A DNA stretch of 64,000 bases. It comes from Paenibacillus soyae. Lineage in GTDB: Bacteria; Bacillota; Bacilli; Paenibacillales; Paenibacillaceae. Below, in pieces: positions 24,894 to 34,586 of this stretch. The notes below the pieces were generated by a model, which was given only the letters and a program-made list of their open reading frames with translations, did not search any database and was not told the DNA's origin. The stretch covers positions 19,558 to 83,557 of the forward strand of contig NZ_JANIPJ010000026.1 in the NCBI RefSeq assembly GCF_024623455.1, in the 5' to 3' direction. The translations under genes and the position numbers were made by a program. How positions within the stretch are numbered: the first letter of the stretch is position 1; each line of letters begins with the position of its first letter.

Positions 24894-25775
24894 CTACAGC
24901 TTGTAATCCTGCCTCGCCGCCGATTCCCGGAAGTGCTTGGGCGTCGTCTTCATCTGCTTCTTGAAGCTGCGAATAAAGTTGGAATCGCTTACAAAACCAA
25001 CCGCGGCAGCGACCTCCCGCACCGGCATATCGGTGTTGATCAGCAGCTTCTGCGCCTCGTGGAACCGCTTCTGAAGGATGTATTGCTGAATCGTGACGCC
25101 GACCTCTTTCTTGAAGAAGTGGCACAAGTAAAACTTGTTCATATGCAGCCGTCCCGCCAGCCCCTCGAGGCTCCATGCCGTATTCCATACCGCGTTCAGC
25201 TCCCGCAGCACCGCTTCCAGCATGTCCACCCTGTCGGAGGGTCCTTGGACGCTTCGCTCCGTCCCCGGCCGCTTATGCCTGAATTCGCGGCAGACGAAGA
25301 GCAGCAGCTCGAGCAAATAAATTTGGATCGCGCCTTTCTTCCCCCACAGATCGTCGCTCTGATTCTCCTTGTACAGGCGATCGATAATGCCTTGGAATAC
25401 GCCCGCATCCCGGTCTTCGAGAGCGAGCAGGAAGTGCGGAGATTCCAGGCGGTCCAGCATGCGCTGAAACTCCTCGTATACCTCCTGTTCGAAGGCAAAA
25501 AAATGACGGGTGAAATGGATGACGCACCGCTTATACGCATGGCCCGGATGTACATGTACCTTATGCAGCGCGGAGCCCTTGAACACCAGCAGCTGTCCGC
25601 CGGTTACCTGATAAACTTTGTCTTCGAATGAATATTGCGCCTCGCCCTCCATCATCCACACCAGCTCGTAGCCCGGATGGGAATGGAACTGTTTCGGATA
25701 CTTCAGATCCGTCTTGCAATCCATCGAAAAATCGTTTAACTGAAGCAGTATCGCCAGATCCCGCTTCGTTGTCAT
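24894..25775 (-). CDS. AraC-family regulator of the pectinase locus
   Basis: 293 residues. An N-terminal cupin-like sensor (FHSHPGYELVWMMEGEAQYSFEDKVYQVTGGQLLVFKG) and a C-terminal double helix-turn-helix: WSLEGLAGRLHMNKFYLCHFFKKEVGVTIQQYILQKR and LLINTDMPVREVAAAVGFVSDSNFIRSFKKQMKTTPKHFRE. It is upstream of and co-directional with the pectinase gene, 33 bases apart, and is probably an activator that responds to a pectin-derived sugar. The short spacing suggests shared transcription. Confidence 0.9.
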   Translation of the reverse strand: MTTKRDLAILLQLNDFSMDCKTDLKYPKQFHSHPGYELVWMMEGEAQYSFEDKVYQVTGGQLLVFKGSALHKVHVHPGHAYKRCVIHFTRHFFAFEQEVYEEFQRMLDRLESPHFLLALEDRDAGVFQGIIDRLYKENQSDDLWGKKGAIQIYLLELLLFVCREFRHKRPGTERSVQGPSDRVDMLEAVLRELNAVWNTAWSLEGLAGRLHMNKFYLCHFFKKEVGVTIQQYILQKRFHEAQKLLINTDMPVREVAAAVGFVSDSNFIRSFKKQMKTTPKHFRESAARQDYKL

Positions 25776-25929
25776 CCACCTTCCACCTCCCGGGTTATCC
25801 TGTGATTGGTCTTAAGTAGTTCTAACTTTACCACAGGTTGCCGAGGATGTTGTATGCATGGTTTGTCTTGTTTATATGCATAGATTGCTTTTTCCTTTCT
25901 CCCGCACGTTTCAAAAAAACACAAAAAAA

Positions 25930-25948
25930 GAGCGCCGAATGGGCGCTC
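25930..25948 (-). terminator. Terminator of the sugar isomerase-like gene
   Basis: Hairpin GAGCGCC-GAATG-GGCGCTC with a 7-T run on the minus strand, 15 bases after the stop at 25963. Confidence 0.85.
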
Positions 25949-25962
25949 TCTCCTTTCCGTAC

Positions 25963-26802
25963 CTATTGCCGCGTTTGAAGTCTTGCCGCAGCGCGGCCTT
26001 CCCGTATGAACCGCGCCGCCTCCGCCATTTGCTCCTCGGTTACCGCTTCCAGCGTCGCGAAGCCATACGGCTTGTACTGCTCGAGCAGCTCGAAGAACAG
26101 CGAATAGTTCAGCTCGCCGAGGCCGGCCGCCGTCTCCTTCAGGGAGCCATCCGCTCCGCGGCGCAGATCCTTCACATGCGCGCTGACCACTCTTGCACCG
26201 AGCAGGCGGAAGGCTTCCCGGATGGTGCGGTCCTGCTCCTCGAACCGCTGCCGGTTCATCAGATTGCATGGGTCCAGCACGACGCCGACGCACGAGGACG
26301 GGAACCGTTCAATGGTTTCGGCCAGCGTCTCCGTCGAATCGATAAGATGTCCCTGGGCCGCCTCCAGCCCGATCGTCACGCCCCAGCGCTCCGCTTCCTC
26401 GACCAGCTCTTCCAGCGCCCGGTTCAGCCGCTCCATATGCTGCGGACGAAGTTCCGGATCCTTCATGCCGCCGACCTCCGTCGCCACGATCGGCGCTCCG
26501 AAGTGCCTCGCGTTCCGCAATTGCTCCTTGAACCGGTCTACGTTGTGGCGGTAAGCTTCGTCATCCAGCTCAACCAGGCTCGCGTAGCAGCCCAGCACCG
26601 CGATGCGAACGCCCCGTTCGGCGAATGCCCCGCCCACTTCCTGCGCCAGTCCCGGGTTAAGCCTGCCCAGTCCGGAATCCACATCCGAGAACGCTTTGGC
26701 CAGCGCCAGCTGAACATAAGGGAAGCCCCGCTCCGCCACCTTCCCGGCAAGCTCCTTATAAGGCAATTTTCCAAGCAAGTGCGCCAATACTCCAACCGAC
26801 AT
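25963..26802 (-). CDS. Sugar phosphate isomerase/epimerase (xylose isomerase-like TIM barrel)
   Basis: 279 residues from ATG 26802, nine bases after GAGG; ATG 26811 is an alternative. TIM-barrel protein of the AP-endonuclease-2/hexulose-6-phosphate-isomerase-like family: FPYVQLAL, VRIAVLGCYASL, WGVTIGLEAAQGHLIDS (Glu metal ligand), VVLDPCNLMN, RVVSAHVKDLR (His and Lys) and YGFATLEAV. Four metal ligands are in the expected order. It lies upstream of the AraC/pectinase pair and may act in uronate or sugar catabolism, which is inference. Confidence 0.85.
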   Translation of the reverse strand: MSVGVLAHLLGKLPYKELAGKVAERGFPYVQLALAKAFSDVDSGLGRLNPGLAQEVGGAFAERGVRIAVLGCYASLVELDDEAYRHNVDRFKEQLRNARHFGAPIVATEVGGMKDPELRPQHMERLNRALEELVEEAERWGVTIGLEAAQGHLIDSTETLAETIERFPSSCVGVVLDPCNLMNRQRFEEQDRTIREAFRLLGARVVSAHVKDLRRGADGSLKETAAGLGELNYSLFFELLEQYKPYGFATLEAVTEEQMAEAARFIREGRAAARLQTRQ

Positions 26803-27010
26803 GACCCTCATCCTCTCTGCGACTAGTCTCTTCTATGCCTCCCATTATACTTGATATCGACTGGCTCTGAGCATAAATTTGCTAAACACCTCTTGCGTTG
26901 TCCCGGAATATGCTGGGCGTAGGCATTATCCCAGGTACTTATGCATTTCGCAGTCCCGTATTTCCTGTAAGCCTTATCAGTGTCATGAAAAACCTAAAGG
27001 AGTGTTCAAT

Positions 27011-28117
27011 ATGAAAGAGACGGCATCCCATTACTTCGCCCGAGGCAACACGGCCCGCGGAGCCCATTTCTTGTATGAATCCGCCTATCAGGGATTAAAT
27101 CGGTTATTTGTCCTCCAAGGCCCTTCGGGGACGGGCAAGTCGACCATTATTCGCGGCTTGGCGGACAGCTTGCTGGAGAGAGGCCTGCACGTGCAGTGCT
27201 TCCACTCCCCTCTGCGCCCCGACGAGCTGGACGGCATTATCGCAACGGACTTGAGGGTTGGCATTATCGACGAGCAAGCCAGCGGGGGAGTTTCGGGCAT
27301 CGAGGCAGGCGAAACGATCTTCTTCGATTTCGTCGATGCCCTCGACCTCAGTCGATTGTCCGCGGAGCAACGGAACATGTTGGATGAGCTCCACAAGAGG
27401 TTCCCCGCCGCTTATTCCGAAGCCCTAGAGGGATATGGCGCCGCGCTGCGGATTCATGACGATTGGGAAAAATATTATATCGAGAGTCTGGACTTCGCCA
27501 AATGCGATCAAATCGTCTGGGAGCTCATGGAGGATCTATTCGCCGGCCAGCCGCAAGGAGCGCCAGGGGTTACACGCCATTTGTTTTTCGGGGCCGCCAC
27601 GCCGAAGGGCGCCTTCGATTTCATTCCAGACTTAACGGCATCGCTGAGAAGAAGGATCTTCATCAAGGGAAGACCCGGCTCCGGCAAATCGACCATGCTG
27701 AAGAAGCTGGCGGCCGGCGCGGAGATGAACGGCGTCCAGGTCCAAGTGTTCCATTGCGGCCTCGACCCGCACAGCCTCGACATGCTCATCTTTCCCGAGC
27801 TTAGCACCGCTATCTTCGACAGCACGGCCCCTCACGAATACTTTCCCGAGAGGGAGGGCGACGAGATTCTGGATGTTTATGAGCGCGCGATGACGCCGGG
27901 CACGGATGAGACTTACGCGGACGAACTGGCTGCCATAAAGTCGCTCTACTCCGCGAAGATGAAGGAAGCAACCGGCCATCTGGCGGAGGCCGAGGCCATA
28001 GACGCCCAGCTCAAGGCCCTGCATACGGCCGCTACGGATTTTTCGATCGTCGACGGTCTTCGTTCGCAGCTGTTCGCAGAGCTGGAGCATTCCTTAGCTG
28101 AGGTTTCCGATAAGTAG
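27011..28117 (+). CDS. Two-P-loop ATPase of the PRK06851 type
   Basis: 368 residues from ATG 27011 behind AAAGGAGTG. It contains two Walker A motifs, GPSGTGKST near residue 38 and GRPGSGKST near 220, each followed by the same fold (VQCFHSPLRPDELDGIIATDLRVGIIDE; VQVFHCGLDPHSLDMLIFPELSTAIFDS). This is an internally duplicated nucleotide-binding protein found in Bacillota. No biochemical role is established to my knowledge. It is monocistronic with its own terminator. Confidence 0.85.
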   Translation: MKETASHYFARGNTARGAHFLYESAYQGLNRLFVLQGPSGTGKSTIIRGLADSLLERGLHVQCFHSPLRPDELDGIIATDLRVGIIDEQASGGVSGIEAGETIFFDFVDALDLSRLSAEQRNMLDELHKRFPAAYSEALEGYGAALRIHDDWEKYYIESLDFAKCDQIVWELMEDLFAGQPQGAPGVTRHLFFGAATPKGAFDFIPDLTASLRRRIFIKGRPGSGKSTMLKKLAAGAEMNGVQVQVFHCGLDPHSLDMLIFPELSTAIFDSTAPHEYFPEREGDEILDVYERAMTPGTDETYADELAAIKSLYSAKMKEATGHLAEAEAIDAQLKALHTAATDFSIVDGLRSQLFAELEHSLAEVSDK

Positions 28118-28123
28118 TTGTAA

Positions 28124-28157
28124 GGCCCCTTCCGAGTCGAAGGGGCTTCTTCTTTTG
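28124..28157 (+). terminator. Terminator of the two-P-loop ATPase gene
   Basis: GCCCCTTC-CGAGTC-GAAGGGGC followed by TTCTTCTTTT. The 200 bases beyond it, to 28360, hold nothing I can identify. Confidence 0.75.
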
Positions 28158-28359
28158 GGCTCATTCGCGTGCGAATCCGAACAACTGAGCATTCACGGCG
28201 CTAATGATTATGGCATGACGCCCGGCGCTTTCAGCAAGTGCTTCTAAGTTGACTTGACATTTTCGGTGCCCTTCTACTGACTGAGCATGCTCTTGGTAAA
28301 CTCTGTAGAAAAAAGGAGCTGTCGACCTTACCGGTCAGCAGAGCCCGTTCATTCCTTCA

Positions 28360-29685
28360 TTACTTCATGAATGACATCGTGGAAATTAGTTCGATTCCGT
28401 ATTTGCTTTGCAGCAAGCGGTCCTTGACCTCATTCATATCTACATCCGAATCGTGCAATGCCCACATGCTTACATAGCGGGCAAAGCCCGGGCCCAGATT
28501 CGCCCCTCCAATATCCTTATATTCCCACTTTTTTTGCCCGAGAATAGAAGGCAATACAAAATGAACCGCATTCTTGAGATTTTGGCCGCTACCGGATGTG
28601 TAATCCCATAAATTCACACCCACCATATCCCCGATCCTGGAAAGCGTAATGAAGGCTTCTAAATTGGAAACCGTGGATTGCAGCGATTTGTTCCTCTCCA
28701 ATTCCCTCGGCATGGTGCCGTCAGGCTTGATCTGTTTGTCGATTCGATTAGTTTTGGCTGCTTCAACGATCGTTCTGGCAAGGTCCACATCCCCGGAAAA
28801 CCAAGCGGAAGCAGCTGTTATGGCATCATACCAAACACCGTTGTTATTGTTGGAGCGTTCCGCACGCTTTCCGAACTCACTTGTTCGGAGCCATGTCACA
28901 TATTCATGAAACCACTTTTTCATGCCTTGGTCATCCGCTTCCGTCCATGCATCTGACCCTTCAATCATATGTACGCTGTCGATTACCGAAATGAACCGCC
29001 TTCCCTCAATGATGCCGCTCGGCGATCCGTTCGCTTTCCCGGGTATTTCCTGGCCGAATTTCATGTTCGGATTCATATTGGTATCGTCGTTCAAAAACCA
29101 CACCTTCAACAACTTGGCCGCTGCCTCGGCATAAGATTGATCACCTGTCAGCGTATAAGCGTAACTTAATTGATCAACCATCGTGATCATATGATTCATG
29201 CGGATCGAATCATATTTCGTTGAGTCCTCGTACTCCGGATTGACATGTCCGTCTTTAAAGATGTAGGGCTTGCCGTCTTTCTTGGCCGGGTCCGGCCAAT
29301 AATAGATGGAGAAGCTAACATAATCATGCGGATCGGCGCTTGCCGGAAGTGAAGTCTTGGCTGTTACCGAAGGCGGATCTTCTTTAAATGCTTTCTCGGC
29401 GGCGGACTTCAAGATCTGCATACTATATCCGAGTTCTTGGGGCAAGTTATCTCGAAAGGATGCAAGCCCATTCCGATCCGCTAAGATCAACGGCATCCCA
29501 GGTTGCATTTTACTTGCAACAAACGAGGAATTGTCAGATTGCGAAACCGGTGAAGCTGCTGACCTCAAAGGAGCTTCAGGAACAACCTCCGTCACTTTGG
29601 CGGAATTCGTTTTACAAGCTGCAATGAGAGAAAAAAACAAACAAAGGAAGACCATCAGACTGCATAATCGTTTCAAGACTATCAA
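28360..29685 (-). CDS. Alginate lyase-family (PL5-like) lipoprotein
   Basis: 441 residues. Lipoprotein signal MVFLCLFFSLIAAC with the lipobox Cys at about 24. The mature part is an alpha/alpha-barrel of the alginate lyase superfamily: PHDYVSFSIYYWPDP, RMNHMITMVDQLSYAYTLTGDQSYAEAAAKLLKVWF, and NNNNGVWYDAITAAS, which holds the region of the catalytic Asn/His/Tyr cluster with Asn in place of the usual His. At the promoter-distal end of the exopolysaccharide locus it could trim or release a uronate-containing polymer. Exact substrate and activity are uncertain. Confidence 0.85.
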   Translation of the reverse strand: MIVLKRLCSLMVFLCLFFSLIAACKTNSAKVTEVVPEAPLRSAASPVSQSDNSSFVASKMQPGMPLILADRNGLASFRDNLPQELGYSMQILKSAAEKAFKEDPPSVTAKTSLPASADPHDYVSFSIYYWPDPAKKDGKPYIFKDGHVNPEYEDSTKYDSIRMNHMITMVDQLSYAYTLTGDQSYAEAAAKLLKVWFLNDDTNMNPNMKFGQEIPGKANGSPSGIIEGRRFISVIDSVHMIEGSDAWTEADDQGMKKWFHEYVTWLRTSEFGKRAERSNNNNGVWYDAITAASAWFSGDVDLARTIVEAAKTNRIDKQIKPDGTMPRELERNKSLQSTVSNLEAFITLSRIGDMVGVNLWDYTSGSGQNLKNAVHFVLPSILGQKKWEYKDIGGANLGPGFARYVSMWALHDSDVDMNEVKDRLLQSKYGIELISTMSFMK

Positions 29686-29964
29686 TTCTTTGTTTCTCCT
29701 TCCGACAGTACCCGAATCTTGGGGTATCTCTTGAAATTACAAGAGAATCTATAATTAGACATCCGCTCATTTGCAGATACAGCTACTTTTTCTCTTGTTG
29801 TCCAAAATGAACGTTCAATTGCCGGTAAATATATCCACTAAGTCGTAGAGTTCCTTCTGAAATAAATTCCCATTTCACCAGCATCGTGCATTCTCCATAA
29901 TCGCATAAAGTGAAGAAAGGCCAATGGCTTGGGACCATTGACCACTAACATCAGTCATTCGCTT

Positions 29965-31134
29965 TTAGTCTTCCATGGTTCCGAATTTCAATCTCCGGTA
30001 CAAAAACAAGAATGGCCTGAGCGGAAAATACAATATGTGCAGAGATTTGGGCAGAGGCAGCGTCTCCGCATCCCGCCAATTGGGATAGAGCTGGCTCAGG
30101 ATATAGCTGAAACGTTGAGTTCCCGTGCGGAGACCGTAAAGATATTTCCGGAAGAAAACAGCGCGCTCCCGAAGGACCGTAAAATCGGTCATCTCCGTAA
30201 TGAAAACCATGGCCTTGTCGGCCATCTCCTCCGACTTAGAGGAGTGGGCCAACTCTCGGACGACCTCCGGGATGGGGCTGCCAAACAGCCGGTTTGCAAG
30301 CAAGAGCGTCTGTCCGCCTGGAATGAGCGCATGGTACTTTTTCCAGAGGGCAAGTGTCAAATCCCAATTGATCTCCGATCGCAGCAACATCACGATATCC
30401 ATCAACCAGCGCAACCTAAACCAGGCGTGCCTGGCCCCGTGCGTTGCGAGAAACATGAATAGATCTTCACTGCCCATATAAGGGACACCCCTCTGGGCCA
30501 ATACTCTTCTCCTTGACCACAACTCATCGAAGGAAGGTTCAAATCCAATTTCCGGATTTAAGCGCCAATGCAGCTCCACTTCAAGCCCTTTCCCAGGGTG
30601 GATGTATGACAGATGATGATCGTTCCATTTCCAGCTGTTGAGTATTTTCTTCTTGATATCAGGCTTATATCCAAGCTCGACAAGAATCCGGTTGGCCTCA
30701 TCGAAATCGACCAATGAAATCATGACATCCATATCTTTACAGGTTCGGAGCGAAATTTCACCGTATATACACTCCGCCAAAAAAGGCCCTTTTAAGCTTA
30801 ACAAGCGGATGTTAGCCTGATCAAACAACCGGTGGATTTTCTCCAGCTCGTTTTCCTGAAAGACCATATGGATCGTATTCCACTTGTAATCCGAGGATAA
30901 ATCCTTCAGCAGACTTTCTGGAATCCAATCGGGCGTGAGCTCTTTCAAAGCACGGTAAACCAAAGGATATACTCGATGATGAATACTCAGCTGATAGACC
31001 AAGTGAAAATCCAAACTGCATGCACGAAACTCCTCCATACGCTCAAGCCGTTTATCCGGGTCGACGGTCAAGCATGCAATTACAAACCGTAATTCCGGCA
31101 TAAGGTCGTTTGTCGGTTCCGAGATCATGTCCAT
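29965..31134 (-). CDS. Nucleotidyltransferase-family protein (PF14907 type)
   Basis: 389 residues. A central NTase core, IRLLSLKGPFLAECIYGEISLRTCKDMDVMI (the [K]G...R...DxDxxI pattern), EVELHWRLNP, then the helical LATHGARHAWFRLRWLMDIVMLLR that is typical of the uncharacterised nucleotidyltransferases in paeninodin-type lasso peptide clusters. The C-terminal part contains a hydrophobic basic helix. Here it sits in the exopolysaccharide locus. A truncated homologue lies at the end of the RiPP locus (55787-56290). The target of nucleotidyl transfer is unknown. The gap 29686-29964 shows no gene or clear signal. Confidence 0.82.
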   Translation of the reverse strand: MDMISEPTNDLMPELRFVIACLTVDPDKRLERMEEFRACSLDFHLVYQLSIHHRVYPLVYRALKELTPDWIPESLLKDLSSDYKWNTIHMVFQENELEKIHRLFDQANIRLLSLKGPFLAECIYGEISLRTCKDMDVMISLVDFDEANRILVELGYKPDIKKKILNSWKWNDHHLSYIHPGKGLEVELHWRLNPEIGFEPSFDELWSRRRVLAQRGVPYMGSEDLFMFLATHGARHAWFRLRWLMDIVMLLRSEINWDLTLALWKKYHALIPGGQTLLLANRLFGSPIPEVVRELAHSSKSEEMADKAMVFITEMTDFTVLRERAVFFRKYLYGLRTGTQRFSYILSQLYPNWRDAETLPLPKSLHILYFPLRPFLFLYRRLKFGTMED

Positions 31135-31199
31135 TGAACTCCTTTGTGTTTCAATTCAAGCTCTGCCTTTACCTCATCTGAACCGTGAATCTTAATCAA

Positions 31200-32279
31200 T
31201 CAGGAGGTGAACTCCTTTTTTGGTGAAGACAGTAATTCGCGATAAACCGAGGAAAGCTTGCCCATGAGGTTGTTTAAATCAAACCGTTCGCTGATAATTT
31301 GATTATTCGCTTTGCCCATACGATTTCGAAGTTCCTCATTGAGAAGTATATCTTGAAGAGAACGCGCCAGTTCTTCTATATCACCGGGTTGAATAAGAAA
31401 TCCATTCTCTCCATTTACGATTACCTCAGGAATGCTGCCTACAGTGGTCGATATGACCGGTAGGCACTCATTCATAGCTTCGAGGATTGCCATAGGCAGC
31501 CCTTCATTATAAGAAGGTAGCACCAACGCATCAGCATTTTGAAGGAGTTCTTCCTTCTGTTTCCCATCTATCCACCCGAGAAGCTTCGTACAACCGCCTA
31601 TGCCGTATTCTTCGATTTTCTTTTCAGTTAGTTCCATTTGGCCATCACCGGCAAGAAGGAATTGGGCTCGAACCCCTCTTTGCTTCAGGATTCGGATCGC
31701 TTGAAGCAAGTCGTACGTCCCTTTTCTTTCACCGAGACGCCCTAGAAACAAGCATGTTGGTTCATTCCGGGCTGCTTTTATACAGGGTTCCTTATAAAAG
31801 ACTCCATTATAAAGAACTTCAATTCGTTCTTCTGGTACAATGGAGGAGAAGTAATCTTTCCAATAATTGGATAATACTATTAATTTATTGACTTTTCTTA
31901 GAACGTAATCACAAACTTTCATCTGAAATCGACTTGAGCGATAGAATTCATCGAAACTTGCAGCATGTATATGAACGATCGTTGGAACATTAAAAACACG
32001 CGATGTCAAAATGAAAAACATTTTACGATAAAAACTTCCCTTCTCAGCCATATGAATATGTACTAACTCGGGACGTTTAAAGAACATTCTCCAAAGAAAT
32101 CTCATAGCTCCATTAAGGAATATGGCTAGTTTTGCAATCACGCTTCCCGTAATATATGTCTCCAGACGTGAAAGTTCATACTCTTGTGCAATTCTTGAAT
32201 TCTCGATATTGCGAATTACTGTTACAATACCACCCATATCTTTAAGAGAGGAGCCGACTACCATGATTCTCCGCTTCAC
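31200..32279 (-). CDS. Glycosyltransferase family 4
   Basis: 359 residues, GT-B fold. N-terminal VVGSSLKDMGGIVTVIRNI, middle VHIHMAEKGSFYRK, linker RIEVLYNGV, and donor-binding CLFLGRLGERKGTYDLLQAIRIL with PSYNEGLPMAILEAMNECLPVISTTVGSIPEV (the E(x)7E motif). It adds a sugar to the growing lipid-linked repeat unit on the inner membrane face. Its ATG overlaps the PssE stop by four bases (ATGA). Confidence 0.93.
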   Translation of the reverse strand: MKRRIMVVGSSLKDMGGIVTVIRNIENSRIAQEYELSRLETYITGSVIAKLAIFLNGAMRFLWRMFFKRPELVHIHMAEKGSFYRKMFFILTSRVFNVPTIVHIHAASFDEFYRSSRFQMKVCDYVLRKVNKLIVLSNYWKDYFSSIVPEERIEVLYNGVFYKEPCIKAARNEPTCLFLGRLGERKGTYDLLQAIRILKQRGVRAQFLLAGDGQMELTEKKIEEYGIGGCTKLLGWIDGKQKEELLQNADALVLPSYNEGLPMAILEAMNECLPVISTTVGSIPEVIVNGENGFLIQPGDIEELARSLQDILLNEELRNRMGKANNQIISERFDLNNLMGKLSSVYRELLSSPKKEFTS

Positions 32280-32776
32280 GATAGCTTCCCCCTTCTATCG
32301 ATGCTGACCACAAAATCTCGAATTGAATCCAAAAGAAACGACGGTTGTGGTTGGAATGGGACAAAGTCCTGTTCATATATATGCATGATCTGTTCTTTCA
32401 TTTCTTCATAATTATGTGCGACAGTCAAATGTCCACGCTGTTTGAATACTGCAGCAATTTCTGACTGATGGTCGTCAACATGCTCACCGAACTTCTTCTC
32501 CCTTGGGAAAATGAGCACTTTTTTTTGCATACTGAGTGCCTTAGTGATGGTCCCGACTCCTGCATGGCAGATTAACAAATCAGCTTGAGCCAAATAATTA
32601 TCCATCGTTTCAGCATCAGCAAATTGAAAGGTCTCCATTTGTTTGGCCTTATATTCCGTATATCCGATTTGAGCAATTACCTTATCTTGAATGATTTTAT
32701 TTTCAATTAATAAATCAACAGTTTCCAAGAGGCGACCAAATGGGAAGCGCTGGGTACCAATTGTTAGAAAAATCAA
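32276..32776 (-). CDS. PssE/EpsF-like glycosyltransferase catalytic subunit (GT28 C-domain)
   Basis: 166 residues from TTG 32776, which overlaps the PssD stop as TTGA and follows GGGG eight bases upstream. Core MIFLTIGTQRFPFGRLLETVD and ADLLICHAGVGTITKALSMQKKVLIFPREKKFGEHVDDHQSEIA is the donor-binding half of the MurG/Alg13 fold. It works with the membrane-anchoring PssD/Alg14-like partner encoded just upstream to transfer one sugar, often glucuronic acid, to the lipid-linked glycan. Confidence 0.9.
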   Translation of the reverse strand: MIFLTIGTQRFPFGRLLETVDLLIENKIIQDKVIAQIGYTEYKAKQMETFQFADAETMDNYLAQADLLICHAGVGTITKALSMQKKVLIFPREKKFGEHVDDHQSEIAAVFKQRGHLTVAHNYEEMKEQIMHIYEQDFVPFQPQPSFLLDSIRDFVVSIDRRGKLS

Positions 32777-33231
32777 TATAGCGCCCCCTTGTACTTCGCT
32801 TTCGGATAACTTTCCGCCAGTTCTTCCCACTGAATATAAAATTCATCCGCAATTTTATATAATAATCTCCCTGTCATGCTCGGCGTAAAGATTTTCGCAT
32901 AACTTTCCACACAAACAATTTTCGAACCAAAAATCATTCCGATTAAACACATGGGCAGAGCAGCCCCAGCACCGGTTGTAACAACAATTTTTGGCCGTTC
33001 TTTTAAATAGTAGCGAAATGATCTAAAAATATTGATCAGGAATGTAAACACGAAGGTTGCGTCTTTTCGTTCCTGCTGCCGAAGATACAACACTTTGTGA
33101 TCTTTTCCCGCTCCCAGCGTCAATTGACTGTGTTCAGTAACGATGAAATAATCGTAATCCTTCACTGCCGGTACAATCTTTAGCAGCTCATCAAAGTGCC
33201 CGCCGGTGGAACTGATCAAACAAACTTTCAT
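32773..33231 (-). CDS. PssD/Alg14-like glycosyltransferase subunit
   Basis: 152 residues from ATG 33231 (overlapping the Wzy stop as ATGA). MKVCLISSTGGHFDELLKIVPAV, DYFIVTEHSQ and PKIVVTTGAGAALPMCLIGMIFGSKIVCVESYAKIFTPSMTGRLLYKIADEFYIQWEEL match the Alg14/PssD half that anchors and activates the Alg13/PssE partner. The separate subunits are encoded back to back with overlapping codons. Confidence 0.92.
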   Translation of the reverse strand: MKVCLISSTGGHFDELLKIVPAVKDYDYFIVTEHSQLTLGAGKDHKVLYLRQQERKDATFVFTFLINIFRSFRYYLKERPKIVVTTGAGAALPMCLIGMIFGSKIVCVESYAKIFTPSMTGRLLYKIADEFYIQWEELAESYPKAKYKGALY

Positions 33232-34562
33232 ATGGGCACAACACCTTTCCCAACTTGTGCCTTTTCCCTTCCTATAATATAAAGGGCATTCAAGTATGCA
33301 CAAAGCGGCATAATAAATTGGTTTGTGGAAAGAGTATTATCCGAGATACTGTAAATAAGTACACCCAGAATAAACGCTAAATAATATCCACGAATTCTTT
33401 TCTCCTGCACTCGGTACACTCTTGCGAAAATCAAAAATAATGAAACAAATAAAAGGGTTGCACCAACAATGCCGCAATCATAATAAAAACGAATATACTC
33501 GTTATGAGGAACCACAAATCCGCCGTATAACGTTCCGTCATTCCCAACCAGTACCGAACCGAGTCCCTTACCGAAGACCGGCGTCTCCTTCGCACCCTTT
33601 AAGAAGTAGCTCCAAGCTTCATCTCTCCCCGAGAGCAGACTAGTGCTTTGTCTAACCTTATAGTTGTTAAGCTGATGAAAGAAAATAACCACCATTACTG
33701 CAAGAAACGAAATGAACGGTAAGATAGCTAAAATACGGCCCCGAAGGAATTTTCGCACATGTTCAAAAACATAAACAATCACAAACGGCGCTAAAGCTAT
33801 TAAGGCACCCCTGGTACCCGAACCTACAATAATTACAAAGTTAACGACTGCGATTGCGTAAAATGCAAGACTTTTATCTGGATTTCGGCTAACTTCAATC
33901 ATCGCTGCAACAAACCCAATAAATCCAAGCATCGCTAAATGTGCGGCTATATTTGCTCCTTGCAACCGAACCGCTCCGGAATATTCAATTCCGATGAAGG
34001 GAGCCATATTCGCCATGCTTAGAAGGAAGCCGAATAACACACTAACCATCGGAAGCAACATAATTAGAAGGATGATTTTCTTAGAAACGTTCACCTTCCA
34101 GTTAATAAATAAAAAGACGAACGGAATCACTAAACCAATAAAAGCCTTCATTGGGCCTAGCCCGCGGTTATCCAACGGTAACGAGGATAAAAAATAGGAT
34201 TGAAATAAAAGGTAAATAAATACGAAAGTTGGCGCCGAGAGTTTCCTGATTCCCCCGTCTCTTAAGAAGATGGGAATCATCATGGCAAATAAACCAAGCT
34301 TCTGAAATGAGTTAATGTCCATTCCGGCAATACTAATTTCGATATACTTTTGAAATGAAATGGCAAATGAAACCACGGAAATGTACCCCAAATAATGAGG
34401 GAACCGAAGACATGAAACAAAAATAAATACTCCGAACACCAGAATGACCATAGGGATCGGAATAAACACAGCGATGGTTGAGAGAACTATTGCAGTGACG
34501 ATCAATGACATTTGCCGCACAGGAAAATCAAACAACGTTGAAGATGTTTTTCGACCTAACAT
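33228..34562 (-). CDS. O-antigen ligase/Wzy-type polysaccharide polymerase
   Basis: 444 residues from ATG 34562 behind GAGGGTGG (TTG 34577 possible). About twelve transmembrane segments, with the large external loop containing LLSGRDEAWSYFLKGAKETPVFGKGLGSV and PHNEYIRFYYDCGIVG. This is the Wzy_C/O-antigen-ligase motif pattern. It joins flipped repeat units into the exopolysaccharide chain on the outer face of the membrane. Confidence 0.88.
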   Translation of the reverse strand: MLGRKTSSTLFDFPVRQMSLIVTAIVLSTIAVFIPIPMVILVFGVFIFVSCLRFPHYLGYISVVSFAISFQKYIEISIAGMDINSFQKLGLFAMMIPIFLRDGGIRKLSAPTFVFIYLLFQSYFLSSLPLDNRGLGPMKAFIGLVIPFVFLFINWKVNVSKKIILLIMLLPMVSVLFGFLLSMANMAPFIGIEYSGAVRLQGANIAAHLAMLGFIGFVAAMIEVSRNPDKSLAFYAIAVVNFVIIVGSGTRGALIALAPFVIVYVFEHVRKFLRGRILAILPFISFLAVMVVIFFHQLNNYKVRQSTSLLSGRDEAWSYFLKGAKETPVFGKGLGSVLVGNDGTLYGGFVVPHNEYIRFYYDCGIVGATLLFVSLFLIFARVYRVQEKRIRGYYLAFILGVLIYSISDNTLSTNQFIMPLCAYLNALYIIGREKAQVGKGVVPI

Positions 34563-34586
34563 CTTACCCACCCTCAAATACTATTT

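Noticed and set aside
23922..25631. Long plus-strand open frame (569 codons) antisense to the pectinase and AraC genes
   Set aside because: Pure shadow of two well-supported minus genes; Arg/His-rich composition, no ribosome site, no family. Similar antisense frames at 1491-2309, 13304-14275, 20970-22013, 25858-26826 and 57962-59128 were dropped for the same reason.
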